From Cyclospora cayetanensis (taxonomy: Eukaryota; Apicomplexa; Conoidasida; Eucoccidiorida; Eimeriidae): a DNA stretch of 64,000 bases. The notes under the pieces are model-generated. The model did no database searches. It was not told the DNA's origin and worked only from the letters and a program-made list of their open reading frames with translations. The position numbers and the translations under genes are program-made. Where the stretch lies: contig NW_020312044.1 of NCBI RefSeq assembly GCF_002999335.1, positions 1 through 64,000 on the forward strand, read 5' to 3'. This document shows positions 34,219 to 48,719 of the stretch, piece after piece (within the stretch, counting starts at the first letter, position 1; each line of letters opens with the position of its first letter).

Positions 34219-37200
34219 AAGATTACGGCGGTGCACAGAAGATAAATACGTGAAGATATACCAACTATGCCTTTAGTTTATGCAAAAATACTGAGGGTTC
34301 GATTCGAATGGAATATAGCCGAAGCGAAAGGCTGCACTCAACTGTGTAGGCTGCTACACTTCGTTCACGCGGACAACGTACGGAGGTCACATGGATCGGT
34401 TCTGGACTTCGCGGCCTACAAAGGCTGTCATTCAGAGACCCGAGTGTAGTATGACCCCCACCACAGGAAAATGCAGTCGACTGATCGACGCTCACAGCTG
34501 AGATTGCGACAGTGTTCTACCGTTGTACGTCCGCATTCAGCACCAGCCGCTACTGTGAAGTAATGCAATTGAACTCTGAATATACGAGGTCTGTGGATAT
34601 ATGCAAAGCAGAGCCTGCTAAGATCCACTTCTGTACCAGCGTAAACAATGATCTGGGTGGACAGGAAGCGTTGTGGTAGCGCAGAGTGTGTCCTGCGGCG
34701 AAACGAGCAGGGGTCGCTGCTGGCATGGCTAGCTGCAAGTATCCGAACACGCACAGAGTACGGCACAATCATTTCTGTATTAGGCCAAATGATTCTGCCT
34801 TAATCAAGGAAAAGGTGTAGAGTTAGTAGCGGATCTGTTTCACTTGTCAAGAAACGGTGTAATCGCATCTCTACGTCCGTATACTTGGTGCAAGCCACTG
34901 TGCCTAGAGCCGTGCTCCTGTGCCGATAAGAATACTGGTATCATTGGGAGAGCATTCCACTCACTAGTTGCAATTTTCTCGACACAAATGCTTGGGGAAG
35001 GTACCTGTGAGTGGAAGGATGACTCTAGAGGCGACTCCAGAGCCTGTATGGCACAGCGGTGAACTTGCCTACTCTCCATTGAGTAGTTCAGATTTGCGTT
35101 AACCTCTTTGTATCACCCTCTGAACAGCTTATGCCTTCAAAAGGCTTTCCGTTGTACATATCAAGTGCTTCCAATGATTTTGGACGCTAAGACTGTCCAT
35201 GGGTTCTACCATTCGTTTTTCAGTGTATATCATCAATTCCCCGGGCCCACACGAGCCGCAGCAAGGTATGCTATTGGTAACCCACTTTCCCTAGAAGCTC
35301 CAAAATTCGCTGTATGTCCTTCATGCTTTATTCTACGGAGATGATGAAAATGTGATTTGAGGCATGGCTAACGATCTGTACCAGAGGTCTCCGAGATCGA
35401 GCGAAGCTGCTATTCAAATTTTGTGCTTCACTAGTTGTGCTCAACTAGGAATTAATAGAGAACGGGCTCATCGGTTTGCTCTTTAGCATATTCTATGCGC
35501 TGCAGAGTACTGCTGCGAGTTCGATGTAAAAAAGCCGCAAATTTGTTTTCTAGTGTATGGCTCCCTCTGAGGAGTTCGCAAGGAGCTACATCCCTCCAGG
35601 CTTATTCCAAAATAAATGGAAAGCTGTTACGCTGCCTTTCCCTACCCGCTCCCCTCAAAGTCTTAAATATGAGCCGAGAGGAATGGCTAAGATGCGCGTA
35701 GCTGCACTCTCTACGCAATCCTGACATCCACTCTACATTGCAAATCGCATTTACTGCATTGGAAAACAGCATTTGTGTCTTGTTGTGCCGAACGAGCACT
35801 CTTCTGCATAAGCATGTGTGCCAGCAGATCAACTTATTGGTTAATTCTTTACATGCCGCTAGTTGGATGCAATTAGCGTAGCTGGAAGTGTTGAAGTGTA
35901 GTTTAGACCGCAGCACCCCAATTTTCAAACTTGCCATCATGATCCATACCCAACCCTCAAGACCAGCTGCTTGCAAGGTAGCGGAAGCGGTTCCTTCCGC
36001 TCGCCACTTCATAGGAGGAACGAACGAAAAAACCTGTGGGACTGGCAAGTAGTAAACTACTCAATACATTCATTGCTTTAGCTGCACTCTATGGAAATGC
36101 CCTGCCCTTGCCTCTGATTGCAATTTTTTACAACGGAACGAGGGCGCCCTTGTAGGGCTTTGTGTTGCATTTTGCCAGGAAGATAAATACGGCGAAAAAG
36201 CTATATGCTCATTGTGAAGTGTTGCCTTCCCTCAGGTAAGTCGACTGTGGTGTCGGGTGCCTATACAATCATAAATATTAAATTTTCCCAGTTTATACCG
36301 AATACAGCTATGAGCAGCCTGCACCATAGGCAGCGTGGGATTCTAGACATTGATACAAGCAAACGCTTTGGGAGTTTTTCACGCTGGGTGCTAGAAATGT
36401 CAGCAACAAGCACCACATAACAGTGCTGGGGTCGCAAGGACTACAAGCCCCCTAGAGACTCTGCTCAGTGCCACGTGTAGCCTGATATCTGTGTGGACAA
36501 CACATTCCCGTACCAGCTGAAAGGGGTCCTTAAAAGACACAAGCCCTCAGCGGGAACCAGCACTTCGGTAGCTAAAGCTGATGATCTGCTGCTGAGCTCA
36601 AGTCAAGTGATGCGGTAAAAGCTGGCACAAGGGGTCCTGAGGGCAGTTCTCAGGGATTCCGTGGTCGATCATTAACGGTTTCGTCAGCCTATTCCCTTGG
36701 CAAGCAGCTCCCACTTCGCTGCTTGCTTGCCCCTTCACTTTAAACGGGAGGGCGCCATATTCCATGTGTTACCTTACCATATGCCGCACTAGAGGCTTTC
36801 AGACTCACTGGCACCCTGACCATGTACAAACCTCTGGGACTGGCGAAAAGTCGCTCCTCACATAACCCTACATATCCAGCCTCCGCAGCACCGCTTCTCG
36901 CAATGCCTAGTACATTAAGGCGCCACTGCTGGAAAGCGTGTTGAATTCTCCTCAAACATGCGAAGCTTGATGACTTCACACATAAGAAATGAATTTCGCC
37001 ATCGAGTCTTATTGATTCCAACTAACAATGCATAGTACGCACTTTACAATTATGCATCAATCCATAGCTATTTCCTGTAAATTAGCTTGCTTCTAAAACC
37101 CATCGCAAAGCTCTACATGAGCCCCCTCATATCGTAGTACAACATTGCAACAAGAAGCAGGAGCAAAGACATTCTATTATCTGCAGTTAAAGCCCTGACT

Positions 37201-40200
37201 GTAGTGAAGAATTCCCTCTAACTTCCACCTCATTTAGGAAGAGTTTTACATAAAGTGACCCCCAAACAATCAAACGAGAAACAAGAAGTACATTGGGAAT
37301 GGAACTATGCATAATTAAACAAGCGTGGAATCATGCTGCGGAAAGCGTCCCCCGGCATCCAGCAACCCTTCCTGTGGTCACCTACCTCCTCTCAACAACA
37401 GCTATTGCTGTATACCCTTCTCTGTGTGTAGCGGGCCTGTGGGCGCCTCCGTATGCGCTGTTTCCTGAAGGCCTTCGCCCTGAAACTCTATCTGTGTTGG
37501 GAGCAAACAACGAATTTTCCCTCTCCCGGAGAAGTGGCAAGAGCCCAAAACCTGCATCCCTTCTGAGGCTCGCGGTTGGGGAAAACTGATACCTTGATTT
37601 GCCTGGCTGCACTCATGCACGCTGTTCTAAGGCTTATCCAAATTTGGCTCGCTGCTTCCAATGCGAACTTTGAAGACGCAGCGTGCAGTTTTAGTTTGGG
37701 ACACACTCTGCAAAGTACGACATCGATGATACTCAATAAGACGAAGGGGCTTTGGGGAGCTTGGGCTTGAGGAATCGAATTGCTCGTCTGTCCACAAGGC
37801 GAGTTCGTGCCCACCGCGCTAGCGCATGCGCCATCTGCACGTTTACGCTTGGAGTGTTTTTTGTAGATCGATTTCATCCGCCCACTTTAACGCGCTACTG
37901 CATGTACTTTTAACTTGTATGCGCCTATGTTCTTAGAGTCGCCTTTGTGAATTAGCAACTTGCAGCTGCAATTGAATTATTAGACTTTGTAATTCCGACC
38001 AAAGCATGCATTGAAATGTGATGGCAAGTAAATGGCAGCTCTTTAGCTGGGGGCACACTTCCAAAAGGAAAATTTTGAATGTTGCTTCGAAAGCCCAAAC
38101 TCGTCCGTCCAGCTTTTCGTGCAGGCCATTGTGACTCTTCAGTGGAGCAGCGGTGGACAATGAAATGTGGTGTACCGTCCTGACACGACTACTGTCAAGG
38201 TTCTCAAGCTCCAGAGGAAGAGGTAGAATCAGAGACAGAATATGCGACAGCGTGTGCTGTACAAACGCAGTTAGACGCGTACAGGCCAGGGCCACAATGT
38301 CCATAGTTTAACAAGTTCAAAGAGCCTTGATACTTTAGCGTATTCTTTTACTCATTGCCTGCCGAACACGGCGAGACATCTTAAAGATAGCTTCCAATAT
38401 CCATCACAGCCTACATCGCTCGTTGAGCGTTCCCTTTCGACCGAGTCTCAAATAATGAGCTTTACTGCATTACGGCAGCAAATATAGTAAACCATCTGTC
38501 ATGCAGGTGAGAGCGTAGCACTGGAAACCAACGATCAATGCTCTACTACACTACAAAACTTCAACTCGTCACATATAATCCTTAGATCCAGGTGGGAACT
38601 CCCATAGCCAGAACCCGTGTCTATTGTTGGTCGAAAGTTTAATTCTTATTTGCAAAGTGATTGACAACCAACCAATTTACCCTTGAAACTGAGAAAGCTG
38701 CACATGAGGGACTCTGCTGTGAACACTGGCAGAGCACAAATTAAAAGATTTTGGGTGCCATTTTGTTTCTCTGCTGTGTATTTCTTTTTCTGCATATATA
38801 CAGCTAACGCTCTGCTGCATGGCGCGTATACACAAAAGAGGGCTTCAGCGCATTGCAGACACCACCACTTTCCGGAAGCTTGTTTGATTTCTTCCGACTT
38901 AGTGTTTTCCGTTTGTTCTGGCCCCCCAACCCTGTATTGTTGATTGTATGAACCTGCTCGTTGCGTTTTTGTTGTTTACAAAGTAATCGGTTTGTTCATT
39001 TTGCACTCATTCCAGTCGGGCTATTCTACCTAAATGTATCGTTTTAGGAGTTGCTATTAATGTTCTGTGTAGGCAATCTAGTCCTGTTTCTACACTGTAG
39101 AAAGAGACTAAGGAAGTTGGGCAGCTCTGCGTGTACTTAAAAATAGAGGCGGCACTGTTGCATCTGCCAGGAACTCATCGATTGCTCTATGAGGATTTGA
39201 AGCAAATTAAGCATGTAAGTAAGCGCTGTAGGATCTGCTGCAATACAGCGTGTTTAAACCTGCAGGGTGAATCCTGAATTAATAAACACGTGTGACTCAG
39301 TGTCGTGAGTATGAAAATCACAAATATACAGCGAACCGCATGCAGTCAGCAAATCGCATCACAATGAGTCCATGTAAACGCACTCACTATCCCCAGAATG
39401 TTGCTCAAATGGGGAACTCGTATGAACTTGATTAAAAAGGAAGGCCTTCTGGGTGTGTCATGAGATTGAATACTGACAGTTCCTTTTAAATGTAATGCGG
39501 TCATTGTATTAGCTGCCACCCCTGACATAATTGACCTGAAGTTCCCAGAGTCACACAAAAGTCGTCTACTTTTAATCAGGCAACACCAGATTGTTCATAT
39601 TCTTGTAGATTCTCCTTGAATCCACAGGGCGCGGACATATTTAGCGAATACAGTGTGGTTTGCCCTGAAAAAAGTTTTGCACTAGAAAAAGAAATTCGAT
39701 GAGCACAAGAATGTGTGTGCACTTTTTATGGCTGCTCTGAAGCATGCAAAGCACTCCTAGTGTGCGGGTGTGCTGATGTCCTACTTTTAGCCAAGGAGGA
39801 TCCTGCATCCAAGCACGCAGTTCTTCGCCCCGTTGCACAGTAACATTGCGGACACACTGAATTTAAACGACCTCAACGATGCACGCTTTATACACTATGC
39901 CACAGGCAATTGTATGTTTGCATTATTTGAAGATTGTATGCGGCCTGTGAAATCAAGAAGCAAGGTGACAGGTGCAGCCTCTATAAACGCCCCTCAACAC
40001 GCAGCATCTGCTTTTAAAAAACCAACAAAGCCTCCATTGCACATACATGCAGCTGGTCGCGAATATGAAAACTTTCACGTACGTCAAATCTATGCACTTT
40101 CTAGACCATGGGATCAGGTGTTATCGAATATACTGTGACGGCTCTTTACCATATGATCACTATACCAGCTAAGTACACACCGCTCAAAGCCAAGGAATGT

Positions 40201-40860
40201 CACGTTTGTATTCGGAGCCTCTATTAATAAGCGGAAAAGGCATCGTCGACGTGATCAAGGAGTCCGCCTCACGATTCGGCCCCCTAAAGACTAGCATTGC
40301 TAAGCCCTTTGGTGTCACAGTGCCAGGGAAAATACTGCACCTTGAAAGTGTGATCAATGCTGCAATAAAGCCGGACCCTCTCCAGCAACTTTAGACGTAG
40401 CTCAGACGTGCTGGCACTTTAGGTCGGGTGCAGGAAATCAGATTCATCTGCTCGGAGGCTTTATGAACTTGAAACTCGTCAAGCCCCATAGCCTCAAAGT
40501 GACCTGGAAACGTATCAAGGCAGCTCTTTTCGTAGCCTGGTGGCATCAACTGACACATACATCTGCCAGTAGAAAATTCAATCAGTTGCGTTGAACGCTC
40601 TTGCTGTAGATTACAAGAAATCAACAAGGTTTTCGCCCCCCTGCTGCGCGAATGAGAAATCGACAGCGTGGCAACTCCAGCGTGCAGCAAGCAAAATAGC
40701 AAGTCATATTGCATTTGCTGAGATGCTGCTCTTCTTTTGGATACTGCAGTGTGCCCTAGGCTTGTGGGGAATACATAATATGATCACACATCGGAGTGCC
40801 TACAAAGCCATGCACATGGACATTAGACACTAAATGCCCTCATGCTGCTTGTCTGGTCAC
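34219..40860. other. No recognisable gene
   Basis: Only short frames occur. The longest (148 codons, minus, 35,602-36,048) has no ATG at its 5' end and no recognisable motif. The plus strand is T-rich around 38.7-39.3 kb. I looked for inverted copies of the right-hand array here and found none that I trust, apart from weak similarity just left of 40,860. Confidence 0.5.
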
Positions 40861-41110
40861 TAGCGCCTGCGTCGGACTGGTTCAGGAAGTAGACTTTTGC
40901 AAGGCATGTTCAGTATGGATGTAGGGGAACAGCAGCAGCCAATGCGCAGTCGGTGTAATATGGTTTCACTGGTGCCTCAGATATGGGTTGCCGAGTCTTT
41001 AGTGCAGCAAGGCAGCAGGCCAATGCGTGCTGTCTGATTGCTGTATGTCTTTGATTTCCTTGCTGCGCTCAGCCTGTGGGGTACAATGCACTATGCGGGA
41101 AGTGCTTTGC
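40861..41110 (-). repeat. Inverted copy of an array block
   Basis: Read as reverse complement, this stretch aligns with 45,220-45,480. Shared words include TGGTGCCTCAGAT (plus at 40,970-40,982, minus at 45,380-45,368) and the TTCAGGAAGT step at 40,881-40,890. Several other short words fall in the same order at matching spacing. A weaker inverted match to the next block (44,590-44,640) lies at about 41,650-41,710. Confidence 0.75.
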
Positions 41111-42476
41111 AGTTGGCAACAGCGCTAACCATCAACAAGACAGCACTCGCATACACCTCTCCGTCACAAACCCACCGCTCCCTACGCTGTGGATCCCCAA
41201 CACAACCTGTCTAAACACCGAATGGATTAGTATAACAAGCAAAATGGATAGCACAGGAATTTCGACTGTCATTTTGCATTCATCTGTAGAAAAAACTTGC
41301 CATTCTACATCCTACAGGTTACGTGGCAGTTCATGAGATCCAACGTGTTGTAGATGAATAATACAGATGGTGGTGGACGCGTCGTGTAACAAAGCGTAAA
41401 AATGTTTATTGGTTTACCAGCCAACAGGCGAGCTACGTGTACGCACCTCATAGGATGAGAATGTGCTGAGTGCTCATAAACGTTGTACGTTGTCAACAGG
41501 CGTTTGCAGATGTCTCACAAGCAATCTCAAAATACGTATCCCTATGAAAATTTGAAAACTCGTCCCCAAAGCATGAAGACATCTAGCGAACTTTTCAGCC
41601 GCATCACGTATGTAACGGAAGCACATTGTCTGTGGAAGGAGTGAGTTGACGCATAATCGTGCGCAAGCTGGTTGCGGTTCAATAGCATAAACGTTGGCTT
41701 TCTTAAAGCCATGAACATGATAAGGGAAATCGTTCCAAGCATCGTTTGCCCTTATCTTGCGTCACGTGATAGCTCACCTAGTATTAAGGCTTTTGCTTCC
41801 CATGACTGCGTTCCAGGTGGCCATACATGCACTGGGTAAAATGTTGCATCTGGAGAAAAGCCCTCAGAATACCAAATGTATCGCATCCCTACTAAAAGTG
41901 CAGGAAGCCCTCAACAATTCTAGCCAGGCTTCGGGAGATATGCTGCATACTTGTAGCAAATTAGTCTCTGCTGATATACGACGTTCTATCTTTAACAATT
42001 TCGACACTCATTATTAAGTTCTTCGATCCCTGTTATAGCAGTCACCGACACAACATCACTTAGCCGGACTCACTTGCCAATGTAACACTGTTCCGCTCGG
42101 AGTAACCAAAATTTTGACCCCCTTCGTTGCTCACTCCGTTCAGGCAACTCACTGGTGAAGAAATAATATAATAGTGAAGATATGGAAGGGCTTCGCGAAC
42201 CTGTCGCGCAAGATAACTCGGTAGCACAAGGGAAAACCTTTTTTCTGCGATTCGCCTGCCACTTGCTTTGACATTTCAGGATCTGCTCTACACATTTGGA
42301 CAGCTATATGCACTTACATGGCATAGTTCTAGTGATCTTTTGAAGCAGTGCCTCGTTAAGATCATCAACACACGGCGGTGAGAGCGAGGTAGTGTAATGA
42401 ACGCATTTTGTTTTTCGTGCCTAGCTGTGGTAATACTTCGGAGGCATCGTATGACGCTGTTTTTAGAATCGTTCAC

Positions 42477-42992
42477 ATGGGAAACATAGCGCTCATGCCG
42501 TCGGCCGTAAGCTCAGAATACTTCCTTACACGACGAGGACTTCATCAACCGCAAATACCCCTTAAACGAACATTTACACGACATGTCCAGCGGCACCCTA
42601 CAAAGCGCAAAATGAATATATCGGTGGTCAACTTACAAGCTATGCCTCCCTATCTTCAGTTCCATTTATTTAAAGCAAATATCAAACTGAACGGCTTCAC
42701 GAAGTCATACTATTACACATGTGCTAGCTTTTACTGGTGGGCCGCAACCTCTGTGGGCTTTCTGGGCTGCATATTTTACCGGGTTAGACTCGTATCTGGT
42801 CGTAAAACGAGGAGAGGCACAGACACTTTCAAGTTAAAAGTGAATATGAATGTCTCAGGCGTGCGTCGCAATCCGACCAACGCGGCAACCATAGCAACAG
42901 ACATCCGCTTGCAAAGGTGCACTGTTATCATTACGCGTACACCGAGCCTCCCCATTGAGCAACGAGTATCACTCTCCATTCAGCAGTCCTAG
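42477..42992 (+). CDS. Doubtful open frame of 171 codons at array edge
   Basis: An ATG frame runs 171 codons with one hydrophobic stretch (WWAATSVGFLGCIFY). Its last third overlaps a block that also occurs in the array near 62,700-62,830, where the frame is not maintained. I do not recognise a family. It may be a chance opening within repeat DNA. Confidence 0.2.
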   Translation: MGNIALMPSAVSSEYFLTRRGLHQPQIPLKRTFTRHVQRHPTKRKMNISVVNLQAMPPYLQFHLFKANIKLNGFTKSYYYTCASFYWWAATSVGFLGCIFYRVRLVSGRKTRRGTDTFKLKVNMNVSGVRRNPTNAATIATDIRLQRCTVIITRTPSLPIEQRVSLSIQQS

Positions 42993-45219
42993 AACGACGA
43001 TAATCAATAGAAGCACAAGTTGGCTTCATGGCACACTGGCTTACTCGATGCGACGCCCAACGTCAGAAGGGGAACCCCGAGCACAAAGTACATATGTAAG
43101 ACATTGACGCTGAGTACACTTTCGCACAAATGCACCCATGCCAACATCCAGGAAGCTGCACTCCCACTATCAACTGCGAAACACCTCAATTTACTGCCTC
43201 CTAGTGCACACGATAAGCGTACAAACAACAGCAAAGTCCTACGAAAAATCGGATAACACACTTTCAACGACCGCATCTTTTGCACCAATGCTCGGAAAAA
43301 AGCACACTCAGCAGCAGTGGAGCCACGCAAAATCGACCGCAGATTGGTATCTGTTTCTTGCGCACAAAACCTATCACGTCGCTTGTACCTCCGCACTTGC
43401 TGAACCACGCCACGGCAGACGCGCTTAACAGAAAGCGCAACATGAGCACATGGAGAGCACTAAATGAAACAGAGAAATATGAAAGAACTGCGACGGCTCC
43501 AGTGTTTTCAGGGACTTCGGAGCAATAATGCGGCTAAAATACATGCCTATTTGCACATCCATGCATTGGTCATGGACGTCGCATCTGGCAGATCCTTCAA
43601 ATTCACTTTGTAAAGGTAATGCGATGTGCTCAGCATTTGACGCCATGGGCATGTAGTCTCCACGCTAATAGACATTGCAGCGATATCGTAAATAGTGGCG
43701 AATTTTAAAGTATTCACGCAATCAATCAGTAAAGTCTACCGACGGCATTGCACACAGCATGCCTCGCTCTTCGGACCCCTCTAGGCCTTTAGTTCAAACT
43801 GCTTTACACGGTTGCTAGGCACCGTACACCAACGCGTCCGCATGCGTCTGTGTACTGTTTTCCACTTTTCGATGGATAAGCATGATGTCTGCGTGTTTTA
43901 TGGAGTCTCAGCTATCTCAAGGGTGAAAAAAGTCCAGTTCACAAGCACCACGCAATCAGCAGTGCATACCCATACCAACAGTCTAAAGAAATGATGTACG
44001 TGTTCCACGGGTGCAGATATGGCTTTAGCTGACGACCACACCCATGGAAAACAAAATCTTATAAAATAGCTGTATAAGCGATAGATATGTCAAATATATT
44101 TGCCCTTTTGCAGGTGCGTCTGTACTAGAGACACGCGGAGCAAATTAACTAAGCAAGGTGATTATAGAAATAATAGCTATATTCACAAACAAGTTTGACA
44201 GTCGCGCGAAGGCCAATTGCTGCAGAAATTATTCCCGACCCTGTTAGCTTGAAGCGATCAGCGAATGAATACCATACATTATTTTTTGCAGCCCGCGAAG
44301 CTACGATAGAGGGCCGTCCGCTACACCTTTGATCCCAAAACGCCAAACGCCAAACATCGCGGGCAGCCCGAATCGACCTGGAAACATTTCTCATTGATGC
44401 ACCAGCTGGAGCGCACTTTATTGCTTTATGGGACCAGTGCAGCCAACGCATCATGCTCACCGTACAGGTGAAGCTAAGCAATCAACGGAAGAGCGCTTGC
44501 AAACAAACCTCTGCCATAAAAGCACCACACCATATCACCCCGCATCCAAACAATATTTGGCTCCCCACCGACACCGTGCACGAATGCAGTAAGCTTTGTG
44601 TAACAGCGCAACAGCTCGCCAATATAAAATACTGCCACTGCAGAAATGTAGGTAGGTTATAACACTGTAACCCTCAGCGCCTGCCACCACAATGTATCAT
44701 TTCTACACGGCAAAGCGAACGTACCTCAAGTGAAGCATGCCGGCTACTTCTTTCCATGGGGCGTTACCAAGCAACAATGCTAACGAGCACATTGCATCAG
44801 AGAGAATAGGTGATGGAGTGTGTGTAGCTGGTGTAGCTGCAGGAAAAAATACCACCTACGCCCGACACATCTCTTACAGCACAGAGCATATTTCCTAAGT
44901 AATGCAGAAGAGCATACTGTGACAATCCTAGGAGCAACTCAAAAAAGGATGTTTGGTAGAAGCTTGCCGATTTCCGTCCAGTACAACTACTACATTTTAA
45001 TGAGCAAGCGCGCAGCGAAGCTACACCTTTTGAGCCTACTGAACACGTCTGCAAACACAAGCTCAGGAAAAAATAGTACTCATCTAGTCAACCGCTATTC
45101 CGTTCGGTCCCGTACTAACATATCCCGAACAAGCAGCCTTATTGATATTGTTGCCCTGACCACATACGATTTGACAAGAAGACACCAACACATATTCACA
45201 CACAGGAATCGCAGTGCTA

Positions 45220-45480
45220 CCTACTTCCGAATGAGCCGCCAGCTAAAACAGCTCCCGCTTGATGCATTCTACTGCACAGCATGAACACCGGAAGGAAAGC
45301 TCAGGCCTACAGAATTTATCTAACACGCATGGTTTAGCTGCCATTCTGCACTAATACTCCCCAACACATCTGAGGCACCAGGGAATCCCTACAATGCCGA
45401 GAAACGCACTGGCTGGCTCTGTTCACCTACAGCTAAACCGCACTTGCCTTGCACAAACCCACTTCCTGAACCACGCCAGC
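45220..45480 (+). repeat. Array anchor block, copy 1
   Basis: Contains CACTTGCCTTGCACAAACCC at 45,441-45,460 followed by CCTGAACCACGCCAGC. It matches 58,350-58,560 in the same orientation (CACTTGTCTTGCACGAACCC at 58,530) and 40,861-41,110 inverted. Confidence 0.75.
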
Positions 45481-48400
45481 GCAGCCGGTAGTACACAAAC
45501 ACTAACAACATAAGCGCATTACCCCAAAGACAAGGTCGAAAGGTGAAAGGCCTACAGGAGCGCCATGGTGCTTAGGCTCCTCTTGCCAATGATTCTACTT
45601 TAGGACATGGCTATCCTCGGGTACATGCGTTGTTCTTCCAATCCACAGAAGCGTTTCCTTCCGACTCGCTGTAGAAGCGCTTTCATGGAGTCGTCCCTAA
45701 GGGACATAATTAGGCTACTGCCAGGCTGTTAGATACCTTGCAAGTACGCGTCATTATAAGTCTGTATGTGCTTGTAGCTTCTGCATGGGTGCGCGTGGAA
45801 CCAGCGTTTGCTCCACAGTTTCAGCTTGGTCACACAGAATCTACATCCAGTGCCAAACCACCGACGCGCAACAGATTATCCCAGCAGATTTTCGGACAAA
45901 CGCTAACGTCCTCCAGAGATGGGGGCATGGCTTTAGCTTGTTATTATATGCAGTGCCAACAAGGTGTCACCAGAAGCCTGCGCGACCCCCATAGGACCAA
46001 CAGCTTCTCAGGTCTTGAAGGCGTCTCGAAACCGCATTTGGGTGCCTTGCATGTATTCCTACGTTGACAGTTGTATAGCAGGTGGACTGCTGAATTGCAT
46101 GCACGAAGTGCTAGCAAACCGAGGAAGGCAAATGTTCAATTGATGATTGCGCTTACACAGCAAGCTGCCACCGACCAAGCAGCACACGATCACAAGTCAA
46201 TGCCTGTTTCTAATTAGCCACCCACGTGTCCATGCACTCCACAATACCTTGTCCCCATGTTGGCATTGACCGGTAACCCGTGCGAGAGTGCCAGCCACAT
46301 TTACACTTGGAACAGGTTTTAGAGCTTTGGAATAGACTTTGACACAAACTGAAAGCACTACGTTCGCCTACAACACGTTGATGTAAGCTTTGCGCATGAC
46401 GAAGCCAGTGTGTAGGGTGGAGCGCCTACAGTCCGTAGTAGCACCACCTGAACCTGAGCTTAACCTGGTCAATATATAGTTGACGCCTTTGGGTCAGTGC
46501 ACAGCTTGGTTGCGTACCAGCTTTAATGCAGAGATGCAAGCTGTACCACTAATGTAAGTTATTAATTTTCAGCAAAGGACTCACAGATTGGTACCAGGGT
46601 TTCTTCTTCACGGCCTCACGCAAGCATCCTTACAAGGGTCATCCGCTACTCTAAGTAATACATAGACGAAAACAGCCGCTAGCAGCCTACATAAATTTGA
46701 AAACGCCCCTAGCAGCTACGCAAGCTGAAAAGCATTTTGACTCCTTACGGGTCCACTGCTGCCTAAGCACTTTGCCCGCCCTACAGCTGAAGCCAAACAA
46801 TCAACGTGGCAGCAGAAAATTAGTGCAAGCAGACGCTTTCTTCTATCTAAGGCAGCGCTAATTAATACAGAATAATATATTCATAGTGTTTGCATGCTCG
46901 TCATGTGTGCGGTTTCATAACGTCACAGGCCTGCAGGTAAATATTCAGCAAATCAGACACTACCCACCTAGCGTTATCCTGATGAATGTTTCGCCCTGGT
47001 AGCTATCACCGCTCTACAAAATAGGCAACCAAACTCGTGTCTGCAGCAGCAATATAATCATCAAATGCCTAATTCACTGCGGCGGTCTGACTACGTAGCG
47101 TATGATGCTGTCCTCCTAGGGAATACACAAACCACCACTCAAATCTGGTGGCTGCGGCATGGACACACGAAGCACCCCTTAAAAGAAGAGCAGGCATCAC
47201 AGGGCATCAGCACTTTACCTACCGCATGCACATGCCAAACACCAGCCTACATCCTGAGCTCACAGACAGACCAGGACAGCTAATGACGAATCTACTCCTG
47301 TCGGCAAACCCAATCATTGCACAACTCCATAGAAAGGCTAGAGCCTGCTTCACTGCCCACTCACACACCTAGCGAATGCGCCCTAATGGCTTGCTAACTC
47401 GCGGCTTCTGATAAACTACAGTGCATCCAAATCTTAGCGACTCTTCACGCATTACACACTGGCATTATGTCAATACCGCATTGGAATCTCTGCACTATTA
47501 CGTGTAATAAAACAAGTGAAGAATGCGGGTTCTACAGGGCAACGCCCACAATCAAATATCCAACAGTGTATGCAAAAGCTTTTTTGCAAAACCCATGCTT
47601 TATGCTGTTAGAGCAAGCAACAGAAGCGCTTACAACAAATTGGCGAAGACCAGGTCGTACCATGCCATCTGGCGATACGCGCACAACCGCACACGGCACT
47701 TCCCACCTGTGGCACCAACTGTCCAATGCTGCTAATCTGCAAATCCTGCCAAAGCACTCGACCAGGTGCAGTTATACTCTCACACGTCGTTGTGTACTAG
47801 TCAATTGGAACAGCATCACGTTTGCTGTGCAGAACCTTCGCTAGTCAAGCGCCGTTCCGATGGCTTCACCAGCAAGAAGCGCTTGGCTGGTATTTCGATA
47901 TCCCCTCACAATGACTACAGCTCACATGCGCACAGCTACAAAATGCCATCCTGCGCTTACGCAACCTCCCAAAAAACGAATAAAGCTTCCCCAGTTCTAA
48001 AACTATTGGCACTTAATTATCAGGCGTATACATCGAAGGAGGAGGACAAAACCAATGCCCGTACTCAAGCGCACTTTCTGAAAGATGCGAAGTGAAATGA
48101 TCCGCAGCTCGACTATTTGCAATCCTTCACACACCCTACGCAGTTGTGGTCTAATTAAGCCTCAATCAAAAACACATTTCCTCTTGCCACTAGACAGCTT
48201 AGTCCTTTACAAACACCCTTCACCCCGCTAGCGGACAACCACACCGGACCGTCGCTAGTGTACCATGGACCCTCAACAGGTTATTAATGCTCCTCAACAT
48301 GCAGAGAACGCCCTGCACCCTATAAGGATGTTGCCCTTTGCTATTGCTGCGTGCATAAATCTAATTTTCAAACTTGGCAAATGCCTTTTTGGAGAGTCCA

Positions 48401-48719
48401 TACTGAGCAAGCGGCACACCTAATTATGCCAACGGTGAAACAAGCGAGAACGACCACATGTATAGGATAAACCATGATTCCGCGCGTTTCTGCTCATGAG
48501 GGTCCACTCCCTCCCACGTCAAGATTCAACTCCTGGTATCTTGCGGTCAACATGCAGTGCTAGCCATCAGGCACTACGAGCCATCTAACAACTGAATCGT
48601 TGCATACAATGCTTCAAGCCGTTTTTTCAATGATACACGAGCCTCACGAATTGGCAAGAGCAGCAAGCCTTATTCGCAGGCGAATGGCCAGCACGTTTTA
48701 TCTCTGGCCCGAACCAGTG

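Noticed and set aside
45738..46067. Signal-peptide-like plus-strand frame of 109 codons
   Set aside because: It starts with TTG and lies inside the divergent array. No other copy keeps the frame.
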